In this document: positions 1 to 8,200 of the stretch, one piece after another
Layout of the letters: the number at the start of each line of letters is the position of its first letter
How positions within the stretch are numbered: the stretch's first letter is position 1
Assembly: GCA_014075215.1 (NCBI GenBank)
Contig: CP046177.1
Location: 2,418,501 to 2,482,500 of the forward strand
Source: Flavobacteriaceae bacterium
GTDB lineage: Bacteria; Bacteroidota; Bacteroidia; Flavobacteriales; Flavobacteriaceae
Length of the DNA: 64,000 nucleotides
Reading direction: 5' to 3'
Translations under genes and position numbers: made by a program
The notes under the pieces: generated by a model
Seen by the model: only the letters and a program-made list of their open reading frames with translations
The model's database searches: none
Told to the model about the DNA's origin: nothing

Positions 1-1
1 T

Positions 2-1714
2 TGGTATAAGAAACTGATTTTTTTGTACGAAAAGAAAAACATTGACCCCGAATATTATTTCAGGTTGTCTCAATGCCTAAAATCAAACGGAAAACATAAA
101 GAAGCAGATCAATGGTTGTTGAAATTTCACAATGTCAAAAGAGCTGATTCCAGAGGGAAAAGATTTATTAACAATACAAATTATATGTCAGAATATGCTA
201 AGAAGGAAAACAACCATGTAAAAGTTCATAATGTGGCCATCAATTCAAAATATTCCGATTATGGAGCTTATAAGTTAGGGGCTACTCTTTATTTTTCGTC
301 TACACGTCCGGAAGAAAGAATCGATAAAATGAAGTTATACCAGTGGAATAAGCAACCGTTGTTAAATATTTACAGAGTAAAAGATTCGGTGATTCATAGA
401 GAAACAATACGTGATTCCGAAACCTATACCGTTGAAAAAATACCGGGAATCAATACGGTGTTCCACAATGCTTCGGCTATTACTACTAAAGACGAAAAAA
501 CGATGTATTTTACCGGAGATAATTTTGACGGTAAAAAGTTGAAAAGCGATGCATCCGGAATAACACATTTAAAAATATACAAGGCAACACTAAAAAATGG
601 AATATGGACGGCTATTACGGCACTTCCTTTTAATAGCGATGATTATTCGACAGGGCATCCTGCATTAAGTCCAAATGAAAAAGAATTGTATTTTGTCTCG
701 GACATGCCCGGAGGGTATGGACATACGGACATTTATAAGGTAGCCATTCTACCTGAAGGAACATATAGTAGGCCGGTCAATCTTGGAAAAAAAATCAATA
801 CGGAAGGAAGAGAAATGTTTCCTTTTGTATCCAATGACAATCAGTTATTTTTTTCCTCTGACGGGCACTTGGGCATAGGGTTGTTAGATATTTTTAAATC
901 TGAGATACATACAAATAGTTATTCTGAGCCAATGAACCTCGAAGTTCCGTTCAATAGTCTTAAAGATGATTTTGCATTTACCATTGATACTTCTAAAAAC
1001 AATGGTTATTTTTCTTCGAATAGGGAAGGAGGAAAGGGAGATGATGACATCTATGGTTTTACTATCTATGATTGTAAAACTGCTGTCAAAGGAATAGCCT
1101 ACAATAAATCTGATAAAAGTGTGCTACCAAAAATACAGGTTGCATTAGTAAACAGTAAAGGAAAAATTATAGATAGTACGCTCACGGATATCAAAGGAAA
1201 TTACATTTTTTCTAATACCGAATGCGACCAAACATATGCATTAGTCGGCAATAAGGGAGGCTATGTATCCGATACTACTGAAATTATTACGAGTGCAGAT
1301 AACGAATCTGTTGTTGAATCTGAATTGTTTTTAGCACCACTCATTGTTGATTATCAAATAATGGTTCATCCTATTTTCTTTGATTTTGACAGTGCTGATA
1401 TTCGTGAAGATGCCGAATACGAACTGGAAAAAATAGTAACGGTAATGAAGCAATATCCTGAATTAGTGATAAGGATAACATCTCATACGGATGCAAGAGG
1501 CAATCATGATTATAATAAGAGGCTATCCGACAGAAGAGCGAAGTCATCCGGAGATTATATTATATCCCGCGGAATAGATGCATCGAGAATTGAAAGTACC
1601 ATTGGTTTTGGTGAAAACCAATTACTCAATCATTGTAATGATGCAAATGCAAAAAAATGTACAGATGAAGAACATCAAAAAAACAGGAGATCCTATTTTT
1701 ATATTGTAGAATAA
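2..1714 (+). CDS. OmpA-family outer membrane protein with PD40 repeats (5' end outside window)
   Basis: The reading frame is open to the window edge with no upstream stop, so the TTG at 23 is probably internal and the N-terminus is missing. The visible start (DPEYYFRLSQCLKSNGKHKEAD) looks like the last part of a TPR region. A PD40/WD40-like beta-propeller follows, with repeated motifs such as LSPNEKELYFVSDMPGGYG and FVSNDNQLFFSSDGHLG. After a carboxypeptidase-regulatory-like domain (about residues 350-420) comes a C-terminal OmpA domain with FFDFDSADIREDAEYEL and RLSDRRAKSSGDYIISRGI, the usual peptidoglycan-binding signature. Family members are envelope proteins, often encoded beside PorP/SprF-type membrane proteins of gliding or type IX secretion systems. 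That neighbour, if present, lies outside the window. The family call is firm; the exact role is not known. Confidence 0.88.
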   Translation, partial: WYKKLIFLYEKKNIDPEYYFRLSQCLKSNGKHKEADQWLLKFHNVKRADSRGKRFINNTNYMSEYAKKENNHVKVHNVAINSKYSDYGAYKLGATLYFSSTRPEERIDKMKLYQWNKQPLLNIYRVKDSVIHRETIRDSETYTVEKIPGINTVFHNASAITTKDEKTMYFTGDNFDGKKLKSDASGITHLKIYKATLKNGIWTAITALPFNSDDYSTGHPALSPNEKELYFVSDMPGGYGHTDIYKVAILPEGTYSRPVNLGKKINTEGREMFPFVSNDNQLFFSSDGHLGIGLLDIFKSEIHTNSYSEPMNLEVPFNSLKDDFAFTIDTSKNNGYFSSNREGGKGDDDIYGFTIYDCKTAVKGIAYNKSDKSVLPKIQVALVNSKGKIIDSTLTDIKGNYIFSNTECDQTYALVGNKGGYVSDTTEIITSADNESVVESELFLAPLIVDYQIMVHPIFFDFDSADIREDAEYELEKIVTVMKQYPELVIRITSHTDARGNHDYNKRLSDRRAKSSGDYIISRGIDASRIESTIGFGENQLLNHCNDANAKKCTDEEHQKNRRSYFYIVE

Positions 1715-1738
1715 ATAAACAGAAGGTTTTTTAAACTT

Positions 1739-1812
1739 GAACTCATTTAAACTTTTTGGATGTAAGCGAACATTAGAAGTTTTTAGCAAATTGAAAAAGT
1801 TTAAATGAGTTC
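1739..1812. repeat. Miniature inverted-repeat element A, short copy
   Basis: Perfect 19-bp terminal inverted repeats, GAACTCATTTAAACTTTTT at 1739-1757 and its complement at 1794-1812, enclose 36 bp. The reverse complement matches the longer copy at 9254-9414 on both sides of a deletion between two CTAAAAA direct repeats. There is no coding capacity. The ends recur singly elsewhere in the window (about 3134, 3573, 45395 and 47284, and as a variant pair at 40414), which points to a dispersed repeat family. Confidence 0.85.
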
Positions 1813-1871
1813 CTTATCAAATTACGAACTTATCACTTAAAAATGACTTTTATAAAACGCCCTTTTTTCTT

Positions 1872-2969
1872 TTACTTAAAAGGCAAAGATATCTTCAAAT
1901 AATAATGAGTATTATAATATAAAAAGCCCATCATTTTAATTAAAAATAACGGATTATTAACAACCGTTGTCCCCTGCCATAAATTATCCTCACCGGTAAA
2001 ATCAATCCAATTATTATTTGGTGAGGTATTATTTACAGCAGTTATAAAGTTTCCATGTCCAACGTAGGCACTGCTAACAGTTGTGGAAGTAACGGTACTT
2101 GTTCTACATTGGTGCCCGTCAGTAAATCTACTCTATTGATATAAACCTCCAAAACCTTCAGTATTATCCGTACTGGAAGTAGGTACTCGTGTTGCTCCTA
2201 AATTACGATCCATCCATACACGATCATCTGTACCATTTATATCTACCGCTGCTATTGAGCTACCGATACAGTAGGTAGGTGTTAATTGCATATTTACGGT
2301 ATATTGATAATGTTTTAGTTCTGGACAGCAGCAGGAGCCGGAGAAGCGTCTGCAATACCCTCTTCTGTAAGCAGCCCGGACTTGGTATCCTGTCCTAATC
2401 CTGTGAGGCTTACAGTTGCGAGATCAACTAAAGAGGGCATGCTTCCTGCCGCTGGATTTGTAGAAGTTGCACGATAACTACAAGTTATTAACAAGAGTAA
2501 TCATAGCCTGCACTTCCGTTTGTGTGGCAGGAGATGAAAAACTATTAGGGTTGGCATCTATGTAATCCTGATACGCTGTTTGATTCCCGGCAGTTACTCC
2601 CGTTAATGCAGGTAAAATCTGATTTAGCTGCGCAACGGTTACTACCGATTTGTGTTAAAACAGAGGTACTTAATACCGTCGCAAGACTGCCTCCCGTCGT
2701 CAGGTTTATAAAAGTAGTTGCATTGTAGAAATAAAGTCCTTTTGGATTACAATCCATACAATAGACAATCAATCCTGCTGTCGGACTTACTATAGCGCTA
2801 ACCTGTGACAGGTTCATACGTGGAAGTAAAAACCCTTGAGTGGTAGAGCTGAGATCTAAAGCAGCAGAAGTGTGCGGTGTTGTTGTACCTATAGCAATAC
2901 TTACTTGACCAATTATTGTAAAATTTATTGAAAGAAATAAAATAAGAAAGGTTATATTTTTTTATACAT
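1872..2969 (-). pseudogene. Decayed cell-surface protein gene (lipoprotein-like/FISUMP type)
   Basis: Read on the minus strand, this stretch holds consecutive pieces of one surface protein in different frames. It starts with ATG at 2969 and a signal peptide (NITFLILFLSINFTIIGQ), but a run of seven A just after the start puts the two out of frame; eight A would restore it. Next comes ALDLSSTTQGFLLPRM and GLIVYCMDCNPKGLYFYN, a motif of large Flavobacteriia surface proteins. Then, in another frame, AYQDYIDANPNSFSSPAT. Last is a FISUMP-like domain (VWMDRNLGATRVPTSS, TDGHQCRTS, GEDNLWQG), broken by TAG at 2133-2135 where Trp is expected and lacking its usual C-terminus. At least three frame breaks plus a stop make it non-functional. 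Confidence 0.8.
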
Positions 2970-3133
2970 AAAATTATTTTTAGGAGGTTAAATGTTGAAC
3001 TCAAATAAGTTAATCTTTTTTGTTTAAAAAACAATGTTTTTCAAAGGTAGTTATTTTTTCAATTTTTGTACATAGTTATTTGTAATTTTTAAGGTATGCA
3101 TCAAAGTTTTATCGTTATTTTTCGAGGAAACTG

Positions 3134-3152
3134 AAAAAGCTTAAATGGATTC
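3134..3152 (+). repeat. Degenerate single end of repeat A
   Basis: This 19-bp stretch matches AAAAAGTTTAAATGAGTTC at 17 of 19 positions. It lies just upstream of the small gene at 3208 and covers the first possible ATG (3145), so that ATG is probably part of the repeat rather than a true start. Confidence 0.6.
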
Positions 3153-3207
3153 TAAATTTATAAATATATCTTTGTTCGAAGCTTACATAAATATGCAAAG
3201 AAATAAT

Positions 3208-3573
3208 ATGCAGGTTTTAACAGAACAAGAGTTACACAATCTTGCGATGAATATTGTTGGAAAAAAATTAGAAGATATGGGGTATGAATTTCAGGCAATC
3301 AATAGTCAATTAAAAAAACATCCTCAATTTGTGCTGTATAAAAAAGGAGAACCTACTATTTTTGTTTTGGTAAAAGCTACAAACAACATCCAAAACCCGG
3401 AAACATATGATGTTTTATGGATGGAAACATTTAAAGAGCACGCAAAAAAACAACACGCAAAAGTTTGGTTTGCAGGGGTGGGCATTGCTAATGCAGAAAG
3501 TATAGATAGTCCTGTTTTTAAAGATCAACCTTATTATGTAGCTTTTAATGATTTTATTAAGATTTTGGAATGA
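3208..3573 (+). CDS. Small conserved flavobacterial protein of unknown function
   Basis: A protein of about 121 residues beginning MQVLTEQELHNLAMNIVGKK, with KKHPQFVLYKKGEPTIFVLV and VWFAGVGIANAE further on. It has no signal peptide or membrane segment. From memory, close relatives in Flavobacteriia are sometimes labelled Na+-translocating NADH-quinone reductase subunit F. Nothing here supports that: there is no ferredoxin or FAD-binding motif, so I leave the function open. The frame extends up to ATG 3145, but that ATG lies in a repeat copy, and the relatives I recall begin near 3208; ATG 3193 is another option. The TGA stop overlaps the next repeat copy. Confidence 0.7.
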   Translation: MQVLTEQELHNLAMNIVGKKLEDMGYEFQAINSQLKKHPQFVLYKKGEPTIFVLVKATNNIQNPETYDVLWMETFKEHAKKQHAKVWFAGVGIANAESIDSPVFKDQPYYVAFNDFIKILE

Positions 3574-3591
3574 AAAAGTTTAAATGAGTTC
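3573..3591 (+). repeat. Single end of repeat A
   Basis: An exact copy of AAAAAGTTTAAATGAGTTC that begins on the last base of the preceding gene's TGA stop codon. No complementary partner lies within 200 bp downstream. With the degenerate copy at 3134 it forms direct repeats flanking the small gene. Confidence 0.8.
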
Positions 3592-3864
3592 AAAGTGTAA
3601 AAGTTCAACCTTTATTTGACTGAATATTAAAGAATGCTAATTTTTTATCCTTGAATTGGGGCTCAATGAATTAAAAAATTAAAAGATTTTCAATATATTT
3701 TAATGACACCTCCCAAAAGTTATGAGTTGAAAGTGGGGGTGGTAAATGAGTATTTATTATTGTCAAAAAGTTAATATTAAAGCTCGTAACTTTAAAAATA
3801 TAAACTCTTAACTTTCCAACTGTATTTTTTGAGAAAAAATTTAAAATAATTTCATATATAGCAT

Positions 3865-4947
3865 TTACGATTGTATTATTTTTTTTTGATGATTGATCGA
3901 TTCTTGGTGAATTGCTTTAAAAATCCTTAAGATGAATTCCTCACTTAAATGATGGTTTTTTCCTTCCAAAACCATTTTTTCGAGAACTTCATTCCAACGC
4001 TTAGTCTGTAGAATAGCCACATTTTTAGATTTTTTTAAGATACCGATACTATCGGCTATCTGCATCCTCTTTCCTAGTATTTCTATTAACTGATGATCTG
4101 CTACATCTATCTGTGCCCGTAAGGTGTGCAATGCATTTTTATAATTTGCTTCCGTATCTGTTTCTTTTCTTATTTTCAGATCTTCCATCATCTGAATTAA
4201 TGTAATAGGCGTGATTTGCTGCTTTGCATCTGACCATGCATTATCCGGATCATCATGTGTTTCAATCATCAGCCCGTCAAAATTTAAATCTAAAGCAGTT
4301 TGACAGATATCAAAAATAATATCTCTTCTTCCGGCAATATGTGAGGGATCGCAAATCAATGGTAAGTCAGGAAAACGATTTTGTAATTCAATAGGTATTT
4401 GCCAGTTAGGATTATTGCGATACCTTGTTTTTTCATATGTGGAAAAACCCCTGTGGATGGCTCCTAATTTTTGGATATTTGAAGTGTACAAGCGCTCAAT
4501 AGCTCCTAGCCATAAAGGTAAGTCAGGGTTTACGGGATTTTTTACCAGTACAATTTTATCTGTTCCTTTAAGGGCATCTGCAATTTCCTGAACAATAAAA
4601 GGACTTACCGTTGTCCTTGCTCCCAACCATAAGATATCTATATCGTATTTTAAAGCCAGATCTACATGGTTTGGGTTGGCAACCTCAGTGGCAGTTAACA
4701 TCCCTGTTTCTTGCTTGGCCGCCTGCATCCATTTTAACCCTAAAGCACCTACCCCTTCAAAATTGCCGGGTCTGGTTCTGGGTTTCCAGATACCTGCTCT
4801 TAATACGGTAGCATCCGAATCTTTTAGCTCTGTTGCAATTCTTACTACTTGTTCTTCCGTTTCTGCACTGCAAGGACCTGCAATTACCAACGGGTGGGAT
4901 AACCCAAAACCTGAGACCCAATTTCCTAATTCTTTTGTGTTTTCCAT
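3865..4947 (-). CDS. Bifunctional DAHP synthase / chorismate mutase
   Basis: Residues about 15-255 form a 3-deoxy-7-phosphoheptulonate synthase domain of the short class (PLVIAGPCSAE, LRAGIWKPRTRPGNFEG, LICDPSHIAGRRD). Residues about 265-355 form a type II (AroQ) chorismate mutase (LHTLRAQIDVADHQLIEILG and downstream helices). The protein joins the first step of the shikimate pathway (PEP plus erythrose-4-phosphate) to the chorismate-to-prephenate step, as is usual in Flavobacteriia. It is the last gene of a four-gene Phe/Tyr operon, 59 bp after tyrA across a hairpin. The mutase domain probably feeds prephenate to PheA and TyrA and may give feedback control of the synthase. Confidence 0.93.
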   Translation of the reverse strand: MENTKELGNWVSGFGLSHPLVIAGPCSAETEEQVVRIATELKDSDATVLRAGIWKPRTRPGNFEGVGALGLKWMQAAKQETGMLTATEVANPNHVDLALKYDIDILWLGARTTVSPFIVQEIADALKGTDKIVLVKNPVNPDLPLWLGAIERLYTSNIQKLGAIHRGFSTYEKTRYRNNPNWQIPIELQNRFPDLPLICDPSHIAGRRDIIFDICQTALDLNFDGLMIETHDDPDNAWSDAKQQITPITLIQMMEDLKIRKETDTEANYKNALHTLRAQIDVADHQLIEILGKRMQIADSIGILKKSKNVAILQTKRWNEVLEKMVLEGKNHHLSEEFILRIFKAIHQESINHQKKIIQS

Positions 4948-4965
4948 GGTGATATTTGTTCTTAA

Positions 4966-5000
4966 GAGACCTTTGCCAAATCAATTTTGGCAAAGGTCTC
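4966..5000 (-). other. Intercistronic hairpin between tyrA and the DAHP synthase gene
   Basis: A perfect 15-bp inverted repeat (GAGACCTTTGCCAAA at 4966-4980 and its complement at 4986-5000) with a 5-base loop fills most of the gap between two co-directional genes. No T-run follows on the transcribed strand, so it is not a canonical terminator. mRNA processing or stabilisation is more likely. Confidence 0.7.
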
Positions 5001-5006
5001 CTTAAA

Positions 5007-5855
5007 TTATTTAATTTCTTTTAATATTTTTTTTATATAATTGGTATTTTCCATTTCTTGAAACACTTCGTCAAATCTATCTTGTTGCATCAATACTTTA
5101 AATGATTTTAAATTGTTAATATATGCTTCTAATATCTCGATGATATTTTCTTTATTTTGTTCAAAAATAGGGGTCCACATAGCCGGCGAGCTTTTTGCCA
5201 GTCGGGCCGTAGATGCAAACCCGCTTCCGGCCAAATCAAAAATATCTCGTTCATTCTTTTCTTTTTCAATAACTGTTTTTCCCAACATAAATGAACTGAT
5301 GTGCGATAAATGAGAAACGTAAGCAATGTGTTTGTCATGAGAAATGGCATCCATATAGCGAATGCTCATTCCTAATTTTTGAAAAATAGCCAGTGCTTTT
5401 TCCTGTAATTTATAAGCGGTTTTTTCAATTTCGCAAATAATATTCGTCTTATGTATATACAATCCTTCCATTGCAGCTTTTGGCCCTGAATATTCTGTTC
5501 CTGCTATAGGATGTGTTGCTAAAAAATTTCTCCTTTTCGGGTGATTTTCAACTACTTTGGTAATTTTTGCTTTTGTAGACCCTACATCAAATACTAATGT
5601 AGTATCCGAACAGGTATCTAATATATTAGAAATAATACGTATGGAAGCATCCACAGGAACTGCTACAATGATCACATCTGCTTTTGTAATATCTTCAACA
5701 CTGCTTTTTTGATGAATGATTCCCAAATGTGATGCTTCATCCAGATGCTTCGAATTATTGTCAATTCCATAAATGGTTGCATTTTTATAATGCTTTTGAA
5801 TGGCTAAGGCAAAGCTTCCTCCAATCAATCCTATTCCTATAATATATACTTTCAT
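5007..5855 (-). CDS. tyrA: Prephenate dehydrogenase
   Basis: A 282-residue protein with an N-terminal Rossmann NAD(P)-binding motif (YIIGIGLIGGSFALAI), VIIVAVPVD, and the TyrA signature THPIAGTEYSGPKAA. The C-terminal half is the helical dimerisation domain (SHLSHISSFMLGKT, GSGFASTARLAKSSPAMW). It oxidatively decarboxylates prephenate to 4-hydroxyphenylpyruvate in tyrosine synthesis. No C-terminal ACT domain is visible. It lies in the attenuated Phe/Tyr operon, between the aminotransferase and the DAHP synthase-chorismate mutase genes, so its expression is probably tied to aromatic amino acid supply. Confidence 0.93.
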   Translation of the reverse strand: MKVYIIGIGLIGGSFALAIQKHYKNATIYGIDNNSKHLDEASHLGIIHQKSSVEDITKADVIIVAVPVDASIRIISNILDTCSDTTLVFDVGSTKAKITKVVENHPKRRNFLATHPIAGTEYSGPKAAMEGLYIHKTNIICEIEKTAYKLQEKALAIFQKLGMSIRYMDAISHDKHIAYVSHLSHISSFMLGKTVIEKEKNERDIFDLAGSGFASTARLAKSSPAMWTPIFEQNKENIIEILEAYINNLKSFKVLMQQDRFDEVFQEMENTNYIKKILKEIK

Positions 5856-5925
5856 ATTGTATTTATATCGTATTGAACGTATTCAAAAATGACATTCAAT
5901 TTGTTTCATCAGGTACCATTAATAC

Positions 5926-7068
5926 TTATATTCTATGTATGGCTTCTTTTATTTTTTCTTCGGAAACACATAATGAAAAACGGATATATCCTTCTCCCCG
6001 GCTTCCAAAAACGGTTCCCGGCGCAACAAAAATATGTTTATCTCGGAGCAGAAAATCTACCATTTTTTCAGCTGTTTTTCCTGTTGGTAATTTTGCCCAA
6101 ACAAACAACCCCGAGGAGTTTTTATCGAAATTACATTTTAATTTATCTGCCAATTCCCATACCAATTCTCTTCTTTGACCATATAACTTGTTTAAATTGT
6201 TAAACCAATCAACACCTGACGCTAATGCTGCTATAGCTCCTTTTTGTATTCCGTAAAACATTCCCGAGTCCATTTGCGTTTTCACTTTTAATACTTTTTT
6301 GATATGCGATTCACTTCCCAATAGCATTCCTACGCGCCAACCTGCCATATTAAAAGACTTGCTCAATGAATTCAATTCCAAAGCTACATCTTTAGCACCT
6401 TCTATTTCCAGAATACTCTGCGGCTTATCGTTTAAAATAAAACTATAAGGGTTATCATTTACAATCAGGATATGATGCTTTTTTCCGAATGTCACCAGCT
6501 TTTGAAAAGTATTTTCCCGGGGAATTGCTCCTGTTGGCATATGCGGGTAGTTTACCCACATTATTTTTACTTCAGAGAGTTCCAGCGATTCCAGGGCCTC
6601 AAAATCAGGCTGCCAGTGATGGTCAATATCCAGGTTATAAAAAATAGGTTTGGCATCTACTAAGCGAGTTACCGATGTATAGGTCGGATATCCCGGATTT
6701 GGAATCAATACAGCATCACCTTTGTTTAAAAAAGCCATCGAAATATGTAAAATCCCTTCTTTACTACCCATTAAAGGCAGTATTTCATTATTTTGATTTA
6801 CTCGAACCCGATATTTTTGATTGTAGAAATCTTCAATGGTTTTTCTAAACTCCGGGAGCCCCTGATAGCTTTGATAGGCATGTGCATTCGCATCGTTTAT
6901 ACTATTTTGCATGGCCGCTATTACTCTTACATCAGGAGCTAAGTCCGGGCTTCCGATACCTAAATTGATAATTGATTTTCCTTGCGCAAGCAACTCCTGT
7001 ACTTCCCGTAATTTTTTAGAGAAATAATATTCTTGTATGTTTTCCAAACGATTTGAAGATCGTATCAT
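5926..7068 (-). CDS. Class I/II aminotransferase (probable aromatic amino acid transaminase)
   Basis: A 380-residue PLP-dependent fold type I aminotransferase. INLGIGSPDLAPD lies near the N-terminus, the cofactor-binding NYPHMPTGAI in the middle, and the Schiff-base lysine in LNSLSKSFNMAGWRVG. The conserved arginine lies in GEGYIRFSLCVSEEKI near the end. Its place between pheA and tyrA suggests it transaminates phenylpyruvate and 4-hydroxyphenylpyruvate to Phe and Tyr; aspartate or prephenate specificity cannot be excluded from sequence alone. Its ATG overlaps the pheA stop by four bases (7065-7068), which implies translational coupling. Confidence 0.88.
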   Translation of the reverse strand: MIRSSNRLENIQEYYFSKKLREVQELLAQGKSIINLGIGSPDLAPDVRVIAAMQNSINDANAHAYQSYQGLPEFRKTIEDFYNQKYRVRVNQNNEILPLMGSKEGILHISMAFLNKGDAVLIPNPGYPTYTSVTRLVDAKPIFYNLDIDHHWQPDFEALESLELSEVKIMWVNYPHMPTGAIPRENTFQKLVTFGKKHHILIVNDNPYSFILNDKPQSILEIEGAKDVALELNSLSKSFNMAGWRVGMLLGSESHIKKVLKVKTQMDSGMFYGIQKGAIAALASGVDWFNNLNKLYGQRRELVWELADKLKCNFDKNSSGLFVWAKLPTGKTAEKMVDFLLRDKHIFVAPGTVFGSRGEGYIRFSLCVSEEKIKEAIHRI

Positions 7069-7904
7069 TTTTTACCGTTTTTATATTCGCCCAATATTTT
7101 AAAATCTTCTGCCATAACTTGAATGATCTCTTTTGCTTTTTTGTAATCTTCCGGTACATCAAACGTAACATCTACGAAGAAAACATATTTCCAAAGCGTT
7201 TCTATTTTAGGTAATGATTGGATCTTGGTTAAGTTGAGTTTACAATCGCTCATCACATTTAGAATAGCAGCTAAACTCCCCCTTTTATGATTCAATTCAA
7301 ATTTTAAAGAAGCTTTGTCTATAGTAGCTTTACTTTTATGAGCCTTATCAATAGCTTCTTTTTTCCGTACGATTACAAATCGGGTAGCATTGTTTTTTAT
7401 GGTTTGTATCTCATCTTCCAGTACCTCCAACCTAAATAATGCTGCAGCAATTTTAGGAGCGATGGCTGCAATTCCTCTCAATTTTTGTTCGGAAATCCTT
7501 TTGGCAACCTCGGCAGTATCTACATCTTCTACCAACTTTATATGCGGGTGTTTTTTAAAAAATAGCTTGCATTGTAACAATGCCATAGGGTGTGAGCATA
7601 CTTCTTTAATTTCTGTTATTTGTTGTCCCGGCAATGCCATTAGATGATGATGAATGGGTAAATAATACTCATCACATATATACAAATGATGATGATCTAT
7701 TAACGCATAATTAGGAATGATAGACCCTGCAATGGTATTTTCCAAAGCCATAATTCCAAGGTGAGAGGTTCCGTTTAATAAACTGTCTACCAAACTATCA
7801 AAAGAAAGGCATTCATGTATAGAGGTCTCATTTCCGTACATCGCTAGTGCTACCTTATGATGATTTGACCCTTTTGCTCCTTGAATGGCTATTATTTTTT
7901 TCAT
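7065..7904 (-). CDS. pheA: Prephenate dehydratase
   Basis: A 279-residue protein with the periplasmic-binding-like dehydratase domain (AIQGAKGSNHHKVA, GIMALENTIAGSI, HPMALLQCKLFF) and the catalytic Thr-Arg-Phe motif in NNATRFVIVRK. A C-terminal ACT domain follows at about 198-275 (LNHKRGSLAAILNVMSDCKL), usually the phenylalanine feedback site. It converts prephenate to phenylpyruvate. It is the first structural gene of the operon, and its ATG lies only about 8 bases after the attenuator's T-run, so almost all transcripts must pass the attenuator. There is no chorismate mutase domain; that activity is in the last gene. Confidence 0.93.
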   Translation of the reverse strand: MKKIIAIQGAKGSNHHKVALAMYGNETSIHECLSFDSLVDSLLNGTSHLGIMALENTIAGSIIPNYALIDHHHLYICDEYYLPIHHHLMALPGQQITEIKEVCSHPMALLQCKLFFKKHPHIKLVEDVDTAEVAKRISEQKLRGIAAIAPKIAAALFRLEVLEDEIQTIKNNATRFVIVRKKEAIDKAHKSKATIDKASLKFELNHKRGSLAAILNVMSDCKLNLTKIQSLPKIETLWKYVFFVDVTFDVPEDYKKAKEIIQVMAEDFKILGEYKNGKK

Positions 7905-7912
7905 CTTTTAAC

Positions 7913-7941
7913 AAAAAAAAGCCTCGATATATCGAGACTTT
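7913..7941 (-). terminator. Attenuator terminator of the Phe/Tyr operon
   Basis: On the minus strand, AAAGTCTCGAT (7941-7931) pairs with ATCGAGGCTTT (7928-7918), followed by a run of eight U ending about 8 bases before pheA. A rival pairing exists: GAGGCTTT at 7981-7974, inside the last codons of the leader peptide, is identical to the terminator's 3' arm and can pair with AAAGTCTC at 7941-7934. The two structures exclude each other, as in trp and phe attenuators. Confidence 0.88.
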
Positions 7942-7969
7942 ATGACTATTATTTACAATTTATAATACG

Positions 7970-8029
7970 CTACAAAGCCTCTTTTTTTATTAAAAAATAA
8001 AACCCTTGCCAAACGTAATATAACTTCAT
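7970..8029 (-). CDS. Aromatic-rich attenuator leader peptide
   Basis: A 20-codon frame from ATG 8029 to TAG 7970 encodes MKLYYVWQGFYFLIKKEAL. Six of its 19 residues are aromatic (Tyr-Tyr, Trp, Phe-Tyr-Phe). It lies between a consensus promoter and a terminator hairpin, directly ahead of the Phe/Tyr operon. The last codons (GAG GCT TTG) carry the antiterminator strand. By analogy with known leaders, a ribosome stalled at the Tyr or Phe codons for lack of charged tRNA would leave GAGGCTTT free to block the terminator. A ribosome that reaches the stop would cover it and let termination proceed. The peptide itself probably has no other function. Confidence 0.85.
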   Translation of the reverse strand: MKLYYVWQGFYFLIKKEAL

Positions 8030-8049
8030 TATCTTTAGTATTTAGCAAG

Positions 8050-8080
8050 CAAATCTAAGTATTAAATTGACATAATCAAA
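8050..8080 (-). promoter_or_regulatory. Promoter of the Phe/Tyr operon
   Basis: On the minus strand, TTTG (8080-8077), a 19-base spacer and TAGATTTG (8057-8050) match the Bacteroidota housekeeping consensus TTTG-N19-TAnnTTTG exactly. Transcription would begin about 15 bases before the leader-peptide ATG at 8029. Confidence 0.85.
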
Positions 8081-8200
8081 TAATAGCGTATTCATTTTTG
8101 AAGAATTACAAATTTCCTAAAACGGCAGTATATTTTTGAATAGTTTTTGAGAAATTAAAGATTTTTGTTCTTTAAAAACAGAATATTTTAATAGATTTTT

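Noticed and set aside
4676..5005. Plus-strand frame of 109 codons over the DAHP synthase gene
   Set aside because: It is the antisense shadow of a strongly supported gene and shows no domain or start signals of its own.
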